In this document: positions 11,473 to 25,300 of the stretch, in pieces
How positions within the stretch are numbered: position 1 is the stretch's first letter
Layout: each line of letters opens with the position of its first letter
Source: Amborella trichopoda
Lineage: Eukaryota; Streptophyta; Magnoliopsida; Amborellales; Amborellaceae
Direction: 5' to 3'
DNA: 64,000 nucleotides
Assembly: GCF_000471905.2 (NCBI RefSeq)
Contig: NW_006495273.1
Coordinates: forward strand, 6,460,136 to 6,524,135
The notes under the pieces: generated by a model
What the model was told of the DNA's origin: nothing
The model's input: the letters and a program-made list of their open reading frames with translations, nothing else
Databases searched by the model: none
Position numbers and translations under genes: made by a program

Positions 11473-12961
11473 TATAAAAAATACCAATCGTTAAGAAAAT
11501 TCAAATTCTTAAATGTTAATATAAAAAATGACCGATTCCCAATTTCAGAAAGAAAAGAAAAATAACCTCAAGAGCATCATGTGTCTATCCTTTGTATAAC
11601 TTTTCTTTCTCATTCATGGTTAAACTATGATGCTCTTATCCGATAAAATTGGAACAATAACGTGAATTATAATGCCGCTAGAAGAAACATTACACGGTAG
11701 TCATTATATGACGTTTAAGGTCTCCAAGTAGCTTACCATGAATCTGTTTTCTGCATAATCTTCATATCTATTCCTTAAAAGTATCATAAATATTGGTTAA
11801 GTTATACTTTTCTTCTGCTTAGACAGTCATCAAATACGTGCAATTTTTTACCGTCAAATAACCACCCATCCAACAACTGAGTCCTCGACACTCCTATTCA
11901 AAAGTGTATTTATATTTTCCTGGAGTGTCACATTACTGATCCGGATGCTCTCCAAGATAGAGAATGAATATCGCGGAGGTAATCTCCATCCCAAGGATAA
12001 TATCACAATACTAAATTCACAATTGAGGGATTAACCATGGCCCTCGTGGCACACTCTGTATTGGGATTTTCCATAATCCATAGAAGAAAGGTACGGAAGA
12101 AAGGTATGGAACATCCATTAACATGTAATAGATGCTACATGTAGTTACATATAGTGTTTCTAACCCCTGCAGTAATCTCACAGCAAATATAGAATTATGG
12201 CATTTTAATTTTTCAGTGATTCAACAGAATTTACTTATAATATAAGAAATATAAATCATATATAATAATATAAGATTATTATATATATTATATTTAATAT
12301 AATAAATATTGTATACATTAACAATATAAATATATATGATATTATATAATATATACATATGGGTGAAAATTATTGTAAACTAAAGTGTACTTTTAAATGT
12401 TGTTGGCTTGAAGATCTATGTGCCTTCCATAGTCCATCGATTTGTTATTCATATTTATGATTGCTTCCTGATGATTTCATTTTGTTTTTGAACATCTTCT
12501 CAATTGCAGAAATCAAGAAGACCGACAACCACTAATAAGCTATTCTCTTTAAAGCCCTCGCTCTCAAACGATCATTTCTTTGCTCTCTAAAGGCGTATGC
12601 TAGTAGTAATACTACTAATAATAAAATAAGAATTTTTATATTTTCTCATTGTTTGCCGTAATATATTTAATAAAATGGTTGATAAAACCACTAACCAATT
12701 ATTTAATTTGTAATAGTCCATGCATGCACCCATAAAACTACCAAAAGTCAATAGAATTGGCTTGATGCGTATATGCTTTTCTTTTTGTGTTTTTTCTTTT
12801 TTATTATTATTATGCATGTTGTACTTACATGAAATCAAATAGCATATATTCATTTTTATGTAGTGCGATATTTATCTGCTCCTATCTTATTTGTTGTATG
12901 ATTTACTGAATTAGTATACAGTACATATTAAAAAATTGTAGTAACTATGTAATGAAAGGAA

Positions 12962-13880
12962 ATGGGTCGTAACCCTAGAAACCACTCAATTCGTAAGAGT
13001 TCGTTGAACAAAGATCAACACAGAGATTCACGTTCCCGTGCTCATTTGAGAGTGATCGAAAGGGCCATCTGAGAGTGATCGAAAGGGCATATTAGCATGT
13101 TCAATATGAACAATCTTAAAATTGGAAACTAATATTTCACAAGACATTTCTATACCATTAAATACTATTCCTTTAGCATTAAACTAATTCTCCAATGACA
13201 ATATCCATGAGCACTCGGAGAGAAGAGATCCTTTGCATATGGATATAGCTAATATAATATATCCATCACTTTCTGAGGATGCCTCTATTATTGACAATGA
13301 CAATGGTACAAACTCAAAATCATTGTTGTTTCATACAAATTTTGCTCACATATTTTTTCGAGAAAAAAATCCTCAAAACTTAATTATCTTGCTTTCAATT
13401 AAGATGCACCATTGACAAACCAATTCTCCAATGACAATATCCCTTACCACTCAAAGAAAAGAGAGATCATTTGCATATAGATGTAGATAATGGAATATAT
13501 CCATCAGCTTCTGAGGATACCTCATGTATTATTGACAATGACAATTGGTGCCATCTCAAGCCTCCCATTATTTGTCGACATTGTCATGCACTCAAATTTC
13601 AATATGAACCTCCTGTTTTCTGTTGTGGAGGAGGTGGAGTTGAGTTAACTCACCCAGATACTTTGAATGAACTTTATGAATTATTTACACAATCATTTTA
13701 TCTTACATGGCGACTCCAAAAGAATATTCGATGATATAATGGTGCATTCCAATTTACTATGTTTGTTTCTAGAGATGATAAAACAAGTTCTCAAAACAAA
13801 AGCGACAAATAATTTTTAAGTGAAAGGGCATATCAACCATCACACGTATTAAGATTTTCTACAATATTATGTATGGAGTG
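12962..13880 (+). pseudogene. Helitron Rep/helicase protein, N-terminal remnant
   Basis: A plausible start at 12962 reads MGRNPRNHSIRKSSLNKDQH before the frame breaks. At about 13545-13735 the sequence reads ICRHCHALKFQYEPPVFCCG and then LTHPDTLNELYELF. This is the zinc-binding segment (CxxC...CC) that precedes the Rep domain in plant Helitron proteins. A segment of about 125 bases is duplicated (13189-13305 and 13420-13548), giving two copies of the acidic 'SEDxSxIIDNDN' stretch. After 13830 I cannot recognise the conserved Rep region with its HUH and tyrosine motifs, and the reading resumes in sequence that normally follows it. I infer an internal deletion as well as several frameshifts and stops. 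Confidence 0.68.
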
Positions 13881-13924
13881 CTTAAAAACAAATTTGGATA
13901 TCAAAAAAACAAAAGTTTTCCATA

Positions 13925-15704
13925 GGTAGAATTTTTACAGCATCCCCATATGAAAGAGAAAGATACTACTTGTAGTTGTTGCTAAACGATACGAGGGCCA
14001 ACATCATTTAATGATCTACTATGTGTTGGCAGCTACTATTGTAAGACCTTCAAAGAAATTGTACAATTACGTGGATTGTTAGAAAATGATAATGACATTG
14101 AAAATTGCTTGGACGAGTATAGCTTATTCAAAATGCCATCCAACTTACGACAATTTTGTTGTATTGGGAGCCTAATAGTGTTAGGGCACTTTGGGATAAG
14201 TTAATTCCGATGACAAAAGACTTCAATTGTTGCACAACATCGTGCCTTGAGAACCGACTTCTAAAGGAGTTGGAACATCTATTGCAATGCAAACAAAAAA
14301 AGTGTTGAAGATTACGACTTGCCCTTTTACAATCCAGATATTAATTACTCACACTATGATTATCAAATTGTGCAAGAAGATACTATACTAAATATACATG
14401 ACCCTGATTTTCATATCATCAGTCAATTAAACAATGGTCAGAAAAAGGCTTTTGATGCCATTATGGATTCTGTCTTGCATAATAAAAATGAAAATTTCTT
14501 TATAGATGGTCTTGGTGGCACATGTAAGACATTTATATATCGTGCACTATTGGCAATGGCGAGAAGTAACAATATATTAGCTTAGCCTACAGCCTCCGCA
14601 AGAATAGCAACAACGAACCTACCTTATGGAAGAACATCCCATTCCATGTTCAAAATCCGTCTAATTCCTACACAAAGGTCTATATGTAATATAATGAAGC
14701 AAAACAAACTTGCTAACATAATAAATAATACTAGAATTATAATATGGGATGAAGGACCCAAGATGACAAAGTATGCTTTCAAAGCGGTGGATAAAACCTT
14801 CTAAGATATCATGTCATCACCATTACCATTTGAGGGAAAACTAATGGTCCTTAGTGGAGACTTTCGACAAATCCTGCCTGTAGTACCCCTTGGAACAAGA
14901 GTAGAAATTGTAGAGAATTCATTAAGAAGTTCCTATTTATGGCCCCATGTCATTAAAATATAGCTAAACCAAAATCTGAGAGCAAGAGTTGATCCCTCAT
15001 TTGCTTCTTTCCTACTCAGTATTGGAGTTTGCATTGCAGAAACAACATTTGAAGATTTCATAAGAATATCAGAAGAGATGGTCAAAATACCAAAGCAGAA
15101 ATAATCAATTGAATGATGTGGTATCAATCTTTCTAGGAGAGGAACATACCTATTGCAGCTTCGATATTGTTCGTGAAGATATTCACAATTTATATCCCAA
15201 GGAATTTTTTAATACCCTAATACCTAGCGGTTTCCCTCCTCACATGTTAAGGTTAAAAGTTGGTACACAGATTATGTTATTGAGAAACTTGAACCCAAAA
15301 GACAGTCTCTGTAATAGAGAAAAATTATTGTGTAGGGTATTCACTCAAATGCAATTGAAGCTGAGATAATTGATGGCAAGCACACATGAAATTTTGCATT
15401 CCTCCCAGAAATACTGATACTTCCATCAAAAGATTCTACTATCCCAATAAAGTTCAAGAGAAAATAATTCCCAATTCGTCTTGCATTTGCCATGATAATT
15501 AACAAAGCGCAAGGACAAACAATCCCCTCGGTTGGAATTTATTTGGAGGATTATGTCTTTGCCCATGGCCAACAATATATTGCATGGTCTAGGGGTATAA
15601 CAAAAGAAAACACAAAAGTGTGCATAAAAGAATATTTATTGCATGGGCAAAAGGGAAATTTCACAAAGAATATCGTATATGAAGAATTTTATAACAATTC
15701 ATAG
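13925..15704 (+). pseudogene. Helitron PIF1-like helicase, decayed
   Basis: Reads in order: the linker after Rep (FTASPYERERYYL, then TFKEIVQLRGLLENDNDIENCL), a Walker A box GLGGTCKTF at about 14508-14534 (normally GxGGTGKTF, so a glycine is now cysteine), IIIWDEGPKM (Walker B), LSGDFRQILPVVP (motif III), LKVGTQIMLLRNLNP, and the C-terminal INKAQGQTI with YIAWSRG (normally YVALSR). In-frame stops occur at 14583, within KTF*DIM near 14800 and near 14960. Frameshifts occur near 15100 and 15370-15490. PIF1-type helicases unwind the transposon strand during rolling-circle transposition. The damage makes this copy inactive. Confidence 0.85.
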
Positions 15705-15755
15705 ATTCCTAGTAAAAAGGTATCTTACAAGGAGCTCAAAATAATTCAATTGTTT

Positions 15756-15760
<5 letters not shown>

Positions 15761-15804
<44 letters not shown>
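15761..15804. repeat. (TA)n microsatellite
   Basis: About 22 TA units just after the helicase remnant inside the large Helitron. Confidence 0.95.
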
Positions 15805-15807
<3 letters not shown>

Positions 15808-16414
15808 AAGTTATCTCATTCATATTATATGATGGAAGATCGAGAGATACTATTCAGCCAGGTCTTTGAGTATAACAAACGTGATCACGTAAAGGCCAGA
15901 TTGTTACTTTTAAGGACAGAAACAAAAGAACTTGATGATGGATCTGAACAAAGACACATGAAACTGCTATTTATAGACAAAGAGGTAATCCACATGAAAT
16001 AAATGCTCATGTTTTTTTATACTATATTATATTTTTTTATACTATATTATAGTGGTGAATTCATAACTAATTTCTTTTGGCAATTTGCATACTCAATTAC
16101 TTATAGGGAGTAGAAATCGAAGGAATTATATATAATAGTGACTTCAACCTCTCCGTGTCTGCACTAAAGGAAAAACCAGAATATAGAATAACTTAATTAG
16201 CATTACAAAATAATATTATTGGGAAATGCGTATAATATGGTTTTGACAAAAGACAGCATACAACTTATTAAGAATATGATGTTCACTATAACAAAGTCGT
16301 TTGTTATGGTACTGCTTATTTTCATTTAATACTTACAAAGTATGTCATCATTAGAGTTATGGTACAAAGTTATTGTTAATTATTCATCATTCATAAGTTC
16401 ATTATGTTACAGGA

Positions 16415-16424
16415 GATTAATAAC

Positions 16425-16488
<64 letters not shown>

Positions 16489-16510
16489 GTAATAATACTA
16501 ATAATAATAT
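16415..16510. repeat. (AAT)n microsatellite
   Basis: About 25-30 AAT units, nearly pure, ending about 30 bases before the Helitron 3' hairpin. Microsatellites near the 3' end of Helitrons are common. Confidence 0.95.
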
Positions 16511-16540
16511 AATACAGTTAGTTCATATATATGAGAAGGT

Positions 16541-16565
16541 CGTGCAACGCATGTAATTCAACTAG
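16541..16565 (+). other. Helitron 3' terminal hairpin and CTAG end
   Basis: The stem CGTGC / GCATG (one G-T pair) around loop AAC is followed after eight bases by CTAG and then a T. This is the usual termination signal of Helitron rolling-circle transposition. Confidence 0.78.
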
Positions 16566-19500
16566 TGAAAAGAATGAGAAATTGTGATTTCTCAATTCTT
16601 AAAGCCTTAATCTAAGAAACCCTCATAAATATTGAAGATCTACAAATGGAATTTGTTAGGCCAAATTTTAGAAACAAGTTCTTTGGGAAGGTTGACCAAG
16701 AATCTCATAGCATCACTTACCTATTTTCGGTAATAGCCTTGCATGATACCCAATCACCTTAAGGCGATGTTCTGATATACCTTATTGAAAGGCCCCTTGA
16801 TATGGTATCATGAAGTTATGAGGGGCAACCCGCATGCTACTCCAGATGAAAGGTCCTGAAGATTTGAATTACATTGCCATAGTAGCAAGCCTCAACCCAT
16901 CTAGATGGGATAGTTCACCTCAATGAAGTAAAATTACAGTGAATCACTCCCCAAAATTGTTGAACAGTTTCGAAATACCGTATTACATGTCACCAAGTCT
17001 ACAATCACTTATCCTACAAAAATCAGCATCATTAACGAGAACACCAACCTAGAGCATAAATCCTTATTTTAGTAAAGGTCGTATGCTCTTCACTTTCCAC
17101 TCTATTTATAGAGAGTCTCATTTTTGTAAATGTGCAAAGAACATGGCTTGATCTGTTGAAATCAACCACTAGTCCCAACAATAGTATTACCATGATGAAG
17201 CTTCCCCTAGTGGTCAAATTAATGAAGTCGTAATCAACAAGCTGAGAATTCCACTCAAGTTGAAAGATCACCCAATATGACTTTGGGGCATGGGAAGGCC
17301 CGGCCCAAGAGTTCATCAACTAAAGATCAAGTCGAGCACGAAACTTATTGAGATCTCTATGGTTAGGCATCCTAGGATGATAATGAGGAGGATTGCCTTC
17401 GCCCCAAGTCCGAAATACAAGAAGAGATTGGAGAACTAACCATCTTGTAATATTATAAGAGATGAATTCCCATAGGGAGCACACCATACTATCTCTAGAT
17501 GAATCCAAGCTCGATCTAATGTCAGATCTAGCCAAAACTTGTTTTATATGCAGCTAATTAAAAGTATAAGGAGTCATGTAAAATTTCAACCCAAATGTGA
17601 TTTGATCTCACTAAAGCGATCAAACCCTCATTGGATCGTCAGCAGCGCTGACTGTAATTGTATCAAAGTCGAGAAATAACTAGATCAACACATGAAGTAA
17701 AAATTACTAAAAACTAAAGAAAAATGTTATGAAATTAAAGATGGACAAAAAATAATGGACTTGCATATAGCTGGGGCCTTTTGACTCAACATTCGGAATA
17801 GGAGCCTTGATCAGAGCTTTTCTGAATGATTGAATCCCTTTCTCTTATGAGATGGATGACTTATCTTGATTCTAAATGAATTAAGTTGAAGAAGCTCTAA
17901 AAAACCAGGTTTGAGACATTATGGGCTTGATGAATGAATGAATTTTCTTATTAATTGGGTGATCATGGTTTCCAAGAAATCTAGGGTTTTGGGCTCTCAT
18001 GATGAATTAATACTTAGGATTTCTAAAAAACTAGGATTAGGGTTTAGGACCTAGGTCAGTTTAGGGTTTAAGGCTTCATTAGAGAGCCGACCCCTTTGGT
18101 GGATTGAAAACGTGATAAATTAGAGGGTAGATTATATTAGCTAATCAAAAGTTGACAGTTGGCCATGCCGTACCTGCGGTGCACATTTCGTGACTTATGC
18201 ACCGCAAGCCCTAACATGATTTGCTAATCAACTCTAATTGATGTAGATTTCTAGGGAATTTGATTTCAAAGATATTTTTATAGGATTTGGGATAAATTTT
18301 GGATTAGGATGATATGAGTTCACTCATGGTGGTGTGTTAAGCTAGTGTGGTCTCTGAGTGTTGAATGGCTATTCTAAAGCTTTACCAATATAATTTGATA
18401 AAGAAACATAGTGTGATTTTTAGGGTTTTGGTTTTGGTCATTTCTTATAGATAATGACATAAAGTAAAGTATTTCAACTTTTTGTATATTACGATATAAA
18501 GTAAATCTAACCCAACTATGTCCAAATCTATCTGGACTTATCCTAATTGATCAAGACTTATACATAACAACATGATAAAGCCCATAAAGCTAGAAAATCA
18601 TATATTGCAACCCCATAAACACCTCAACAATTGATTACACCAACAATGCTTGACTCAACAAGATGTCTGGCATCATCTGAAGGTGCCCAGAGTTGTCGAG
18701 GGTATAAAGACGCAAAACGTGTTGTAAGACTCTAGGATCTCAATAATGTAAACCATGACACTGTGCCTAATTGCCTCTAGAGTTTTGGGAGATACTATGC
18801 CCAATCCAGATAGGACCAGTGTGCATATGACTTTTACTCTAAGAAATCCCCCATCAATTATACTTCTAGGGGACATATTCTTATATATTTTAGGAGTTTT
18901 GATAGCCCTAAAATTCTGAATTCTTACTCAAAAGTCAAACCCAAGAGTTTTGGAGATAGATCTCCTAGGACTCGTATTTTTAATAAATTCAGGAGCCAGT
19001 TGAAGCCTATATAAGCCCTACTATGATACCTTTTATAACATAACTTTAAAAACCTAAGAGCTCTAGAATTCAAGTCATTCCTAAATTTGGCCTTCAAACC
19101 CTACTAATCCTAGACCGTTGAGCCCCAATTCTCCATAGCTATCCCTAAAATACATATTGAAACTAAAAACCAAAACCTTAAAAAGAACATGTCCTAAGCA
19201 AACCCTAAAACCAAATCCTTAGGAAGAACATGCCCCTGCAAATCCTAAAATAGATGCCTCATGATGAATAATTCCCTAAGTAATCAAAACCTAGGAAGAA
19301 CAAGCAGTAGGTAAAATCTCATTTCAAGCTCAAGAAGCTTCTCTATTTCAAACAAATTTCCCTAGAGTTGAGGATGAATACACTTCATTTGCTAGTCTAA
19401 TCCTAGCCACCAACTCCAAGTATGGGCCTAAGGGGCAGGCTTCCAACTAAGTAATTCAATTTTCAATTTATTTTCTTTCGTCTTATTTTCCTTTAGTTTT

Positions 19501-20997
19501 CTTGGTCTCTTTACTTGGTTTGTATATAATTTCAAGCCTGACAGACCTATCATCTCATGTACTGTAATTTGATGGAACCCACTCTTTTTATAGAGTTTTA
19601 ATTGATCTAGTTTAAAGCATAAATCATATAAGATTTCATATGAGATCTTCGAAGATCTGGTTGTAAACAAACAGTAATGTCCCCACCCTCCAAAAGAGTA
19701 TTAAAAAAACTCCATTCATATAATTTTAGAAGTACTTTGAAAATAATTTCAATGCTACTTTGGATCTCTCTCCAACAGCCCATGGGGTAAACTAATTTTC
19801 TCTCTCCCTCTAGCTTTATAACCTAGAGCTGGATTTGAAGTTAACCTCCCAAGCTCATGGCTTGGTCATAACACTAGTCGAGCACTCCTCTGTAGCATGA
19901 GTCTAAAATGGTAACCACATGAAATCAGACTATTAATGATGATACTAATCGGTGATAGGTTTTATCTTCTACCCACATCTTGAGGCAATCATGACCCAAC
20001 CTCTCATGTTTACTGTCTCTTTTTCTAGAAGGCATGCGTCATCTTTAAAAAATTGAATTTATACATGTGTGTGTGCATCATGAAGATTTTCAAAATTACC
20101 AATTTGACCATACACATAATTCAAGAAAAGGAGAAAATTAAATAAAATCAGGAAGATACTAGAAGGAGGTCCTTAAAGTGTGGCCTTGCCCTCATCTCTC
20201 GAGCCTATGAGGGCTCCCAAGGAGAATGCTCGCTAACAGCTCTTCTAACATAACTGTGGGATACAAATGTGTGAGTGATGCGCCTCTCGATCTGCTCCAA
20301 CGTCTACCTCCAGCGATAGAGCCGACATGCCTACAATTTATGTAACCTGAGAGCCTTCACACAAACTGCACATGTGAGCCTTTAGGGAAGCCACCAAGAT
20401 AGGCATGTGTTGATCCTTGCCTTTACTAGAGTATTTTTTGTTGGGTTTATGTAGCCATTAAAAGCCTTTTCACAGCTTGTATATAAAATACTTTTATAGT
20501 GGAACATAAACTCAGTGGAATTATGGTCCTGCTGGACCGAGATTAGGAAAATGCTATTTGTCTATACTTAGACTTGGCTTGATGAACTAGGCCAGTCGAG
20601 TTGGAAAACCCTATTGCCTGGACATGGAACAAAATCGATGAGGCTTTTATGGGTCATCCCTTGATGAGGTCGGAGTTGCCCAGGTGTGTGAACTGATGGA
20701 GTGTGTGATTGATGTGTGTGATGGTTTGGCTTCTAGTGACGAGGACTAAAGCCTCATCACTAAACCACTACATTGTATGTACATATGAGATCCGTACTGG
20801 GAACACAAACCATCATTGAAGGTGAAGCGTGTACATATGCTAGAGATTACCTCTATGTACCTTAGAGCTGTGGTCGCATCAGGTTTGTGTGACATCATAC
20901 TTGTTTTTAGGGGGGGAACCTGTAGTCCATAGACTGGGATAGTGTCCATTTACATATTGATTAACTTTGTGGACACTCCGAAAAATGTTATGCTTAA

Positions 20998-21139
20998 AGG
21001 GTGTTTTAAGATGCTTAAAAGGGTATTTTAAGATGCTTAAAATAAATATAGACTCCCATTAATTTTACTAGAGGACATTACAATCGGGGGGTGTTTTAAG
21101 ATGCTAAATATAGACTCCCATTAATTTTACTAGAGGACA
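20998..21139. repeat. Local tandem duplication, period about 62 bp
   Basis: A unit with GTGTTTTAAGATGCT, then AAATATAGACTCCCATTAAT and ACTAGAGGACA, occurs twice (GACTCCC at 21053 and 21113). A third partial copy of the TTTTAAGATGCTTAAA part lies on the left. Confidence 0.8.
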
Positions 21140-21772
21140 CCACATTCGCGGCCAAATTCGCTCACGTGTTTCTATATAACAGAAATATAGGGTTTATTAT
21201 TATTATTATTATTATTATTATTTATATCGTTGGGAATGAAATAGTTCCAGATGTTTAATTATCTGTTACAATTTACATTGACCAAATGAAAGAAAATAAG
21301 GCCAACTACCCTTGATTCTGCCCTTGAGGCCTATACATTTGTTTCTAAAAAGAAAGCTATACAGACATATTAAATGAAAGGAAATAATAGCAAAAGGATA
21401 TCATCCCATATACGTGATCTAAGGCAGTGATCTTACTCTTGTGTTGGCTTCCTCTTTTGAGAACGGGCCTCAAGTGGGTACTTGGAGCACAAAACAAATT
21501 TATTTCTCTCTATCTTCTACATATTATAATAGCTAGTCTCTCTATCTTACTCATACTAATAAATGCTAAAACACTCAGAGTGTACGAACCAAAATATGCA
21601 ACCCCTTGACTATCAGCAAGGGCTTATAACTAATAATCATAAGGATGTGGTCCTTTAATATGCATCGTGGATCTCCTTGCAAGGTTTATCTTCATCTTGA
21701 ATTCTGCGCTGATTCCTCATATGAATTTGTATTGGAATCCATGACCTGGTCTTCCTACTTATCTTCATTTCC

Positions 21773-21865
21773 ACGTGAATTTGAACTTGCAAGCTGGTTT
21801 TACGTGAATTTGAAATTTGCTAGCTGGTCTCATGTGAATTTGAATCTGTTAACTGGTCTTCTCAT
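21773..21865. repeat. Degenerate 29-30-bp tandem repeat
   Basis: Three adjoining units with CGTGAATTTGAA followed by GCTGGT start near 21773, 21802 and 21832, and a looser copy lies near 21890. Noncoding minisatellite. Confidence 0.75.
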
Positions 21866-22363
21866 GGATCTAATATTTATCTTCACCCTATGTGAATTTG
21901 AATTCCTTACACTGGTCTTTTTGAATTCACGCTCAACTACATGCAAACTTGTATTCGAATTTGTGCTTATCTGTTCACATTGTTTCATGATCATGTGATC
22001 TACTGAGTAATCTATTTGTACTAATATAGCTTTGATGATACTCATCTTTAATTCGAATTTGAATTTGTAGACTCGAGATCCAGCAGAGCTATCTCATAAG
22101 GAAAACCATGATGTTGTTGCTTCTCGAGGCCCATTCGTTCAATTTCTACTACTCAGTCAAACACATCCCTATATATCTTCAGTCGCTTTCTCCATTCGCA
22201 TCCTTTAATCATGAAATTTGGTGTGAACCCAATTGTTCAAGTCTTTTTGCAAATGGATTTTCGATGAAGGAGATACAATCCGTCAAGTTCAATGTATTTT
22301 TGCTGAAATATGCATCAGCATCGTCAAGGAGTTGCAGAGGCAACCGCTTCCTCTATAAGTATT

Positions 22364-25300
22364 GTAGACACCCCATTTTTAAAATTGGCAAATTCTATAA
22401 TACTCATGAACCCTTAAAACCACACTATCTCAGTAAACCCCCGAACTATAGACCATCATAGTTCGTGATCTCTATCATGTGATTTAGAATCCTACAAGAC
22501 CATTGTTTTAGTAATAAATCAAGTAAAACTAATATAACGGTTTATTTTTACCTGATTTTTGGTAGGCAATATCACAAAAACGTAATTGCTAATTTTGGTT
22601 AGATTTGTGCTTCTTTTGACCTCCAAAATGGAAATTTGGCTGCCAAATCTGCTTAAAATTGATATATATCCATTCTAGTATGATTTGAGCATTTATATAA
22701 ACACATTTTGTGACTCATTTAGGGTAGACTTTGTTAACCCATAGGTCAAGAAATCTGAGAAATAAAGAGAGAAAACTTGTGAGCAAACCCTAGACTTAGG
22801 AAAACCTAAGTTTTAAGGCACATGCAACCCTTAGATTAAGAGATCCATCTAACCATGTCAAGGCATGGTCAAAACCTGAAGAGAGACAAAGAGGACGCAC
22901 GACATAAACTCAGTCGGTCCTGATACGAGTGAGGCCTCGAAACCTCAAGAGTACTGGGCCAACTGGCCCCGATTGGTATTTTCTTACTCTTTTTGCATTT
23001 TTTTTCTTTTATTTATTTTTATTGTAATTAAAACAGTTTTATTGTATTTTATGTTGTATTTCGTATTTTGGATCAATGGTAGCTCTGTCACTGATCTGAG
23101 AGCAGATCTGCTCATTTTTTAGTAGATATGGTCTTAGATCATAATTTGATTGCCCCCACTCTTTATGACTTTTAAAATTAGTTTGTGGTACGGATCTGAT
23201 GGATCTTCCTCTGAAGATCTTTCTGATTTGAATCGTAAAAATGTTTCAACCAATGCCACATATTTTAAGAGCGATAGAGCACTGAGTCAAGAATCGAATA
23301 GTCTTAGTCCCATGAGAAAATTCCTTATATTAAGAGAGAAATATCAATTTTGGTGACTGGATGTCATCTTGACTTTAACATACAAGATATAGGGTTTTTA
23401 AAGCTTTAACCATCGGAGCATGCGGATGATGGGCTAAGCTACCTCTTATTGATATGAAACTTCAGGGGGAGGGTTATAATGCATCATACATGGGTTCTTG
23501 AGAATCTTGGCTAAATTCCAAACATAAAGCTTTGGAGCGTGTCAGTCAGGGCATATCTTAACTGACGGTGGATACAGACCGAGGTTAAGCCAAATCCAAA
23601 TATTGCCCAAGTTGTATCATTCATGAACTTTAAGATATATAAGACCTCAACATGTATATCTTCAAGGATTTACCTCAATACATCAACATATAGCAATGTT
23701 TCCCTTATGCTCCATCTGTTAGAACCCCATATTTTTAACCAACGGGTTAAAAGAGTCATATCACATTTCACCCACAACTCCTCCAATATCTAGTGGAGAG
23801 ACATCCATATGCTACATTCCAGAGTTATGTCTCAAATAAAAACATCCCTATGATCTCTTATCATTGCTCGTAAGTTATCACATTCATGCGTAACTGACAG
23901 CGGTTGTCGGGAAATTAAACCGTATCTAGTTCCTCCATATATCATATCGATTAGCATATCAAGCATTAGGAGTGTATGTATCTTATAACTTGTCTCACAA
24001 CGAGATGACTTTCATATCTTCTATTATTGTCCGTAAGTTAAACTTGAATTAAACTTGAACAGACTTAACTGACGAGCTATCATATTTCTTTATCGGTCAT
24101 TAGTCAGAACATATAGAGGCTGACTGACGAGTCAGGGTTCCAAAGGTATATTTGGGCCTTCATATAAAGAATCTTGAGCATATCATATTTTCATATCATG
24201 GGGTATATTTGAGCAGGTGTTATCAAGACCCGTGCTCATATCTTATCGATCATCTATTAAGATAGTTATGCAGTGTGTGTTATTGTCTTTGCTATATATT
24301 TGACATCTTCGATCCATCAAGTATTCGTTAAAACACACTTAGTCTTATCTGATGATTAAAAAATATGTTTATCATTCAAGATATATTTTCAACGGCTAAG
24401 CTTGTTGAACTTATATATATATTCTATCCAACGTTCATTAAGACAACTTATCAAGCGTTCATTATAAAACTCACGCTTTTATTAATACCTTTATCAAACG
24501 TTAGTTCGCATGCACTTAGCCTCATATGGGACAAAAAATACACCCAACATGTTGGTGGCCCAATAATGAACCCTTGTAGCGGTCTATAGGTCATGAGAAC
24601 CACTTGATCAATTTGAGAAAGCAAGTGCGAATTATCGTCCACTGTATCAGAGTGACTGCTTCAGTGATATTATAATTCATAGACCTTATCGAATCCGATT
24701 TGCATCAAAACTATTTGGTTTTAATTATTTTGACGTTAAATGATTTTTATAATGATTGTTTAAATTTTTATGAGTATTTAGATATTTTATTTTTATAAAA
24801 TAGATTTATAAAATGGGAGAATATTCAATTTTCAGTATTTTGATATTCAGAAGAAAATAAAATTTATTTCCAATTAACCAAAAATCAATTTATGAATTTT
24901 ATAATTCACTAAATATATGGGGCCCACCATGAGCTATGGGCCCACTATAAATATAACACATGGTGATATTGTGTGGGGCCCACTTGTGACCACCTATGGT
25001 GACACGCCCCACTTATAGGATATCTTCTTACTATTTTATGGCCAAGCCACCACAGCTTGTAAATCAAGTTATAATATTTTGGAATAATTTGAAATTTAAG
25101 GGATATTGATTTCAATCAAAATATTATATAAGAAGATTATGGAAAAATAAAGCATAATTGTGAATATTTTCCATATGTCAATATTTGATGGGATCAGGTT
25201 TAGGAAGCTGGAGGATAAGGTTCTAGCACGTTCATTTGAATCATGATGGTTGATCTAAGGATTGGATGACTCAAATCTCTCACCCCATACGTCTCATATG

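Larger units (their letters stand above)
9809..16565 (+). mobile_element. Large Helitron relic, about 6.8 kb
   Basis: The 5' end is TCTATACTACATTATTAAAC at 9809, preceded by A. The 3' end has a hairpin (CGTGC, loop AAC, GCATG; 16541-16553) and closes in CTAG at 16562-16565, followed by T. TC...CTAG termini, a subterminal 3' hairpin and A/T insertion define plant Helitrons. In between are remains of the Helitron protein: a zinc-binding N-terminal segment and a PIF1-family helicase, both with stops and frameshifts. The Rep (HUH) catalytic core is not recognisable. The element also carries purine-rich subterminal DNA (9900-10600), a (TA)n and an (AAT)n microsatellite, and about 2.3 kb (10600-12960) that may include captured host sequence. 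It can no longer transpose by itself. Confidence 0.82.
16566..22363. other. Long noncoding stretch, no gene recognised
   Basis: No frame here resembles a known protein. The longest (minus 17032-17319 and 17320-17535, plus 21645-21998) are 70-117 codons and show no domain. Small features: a perfect 9-bp inverted repeat TGCGGTGCA / TGCACCGCA (18175-18183 and 18198-18206), many CCCTAAA-like words between 18990 and 19260, a (TTA)n tract at 21190-21222, and local duplications listed separately. It may be old retrotransposon DNA, but I see no diagnostic motif. Confidence 0.5.

Noticed and set aside
18990-19260. Interstitial telomere array (many CCCTAAA-like words)
   Set aside because: The words are scattered and imperfect, never in tandem; ordinary sequence bias explains them.
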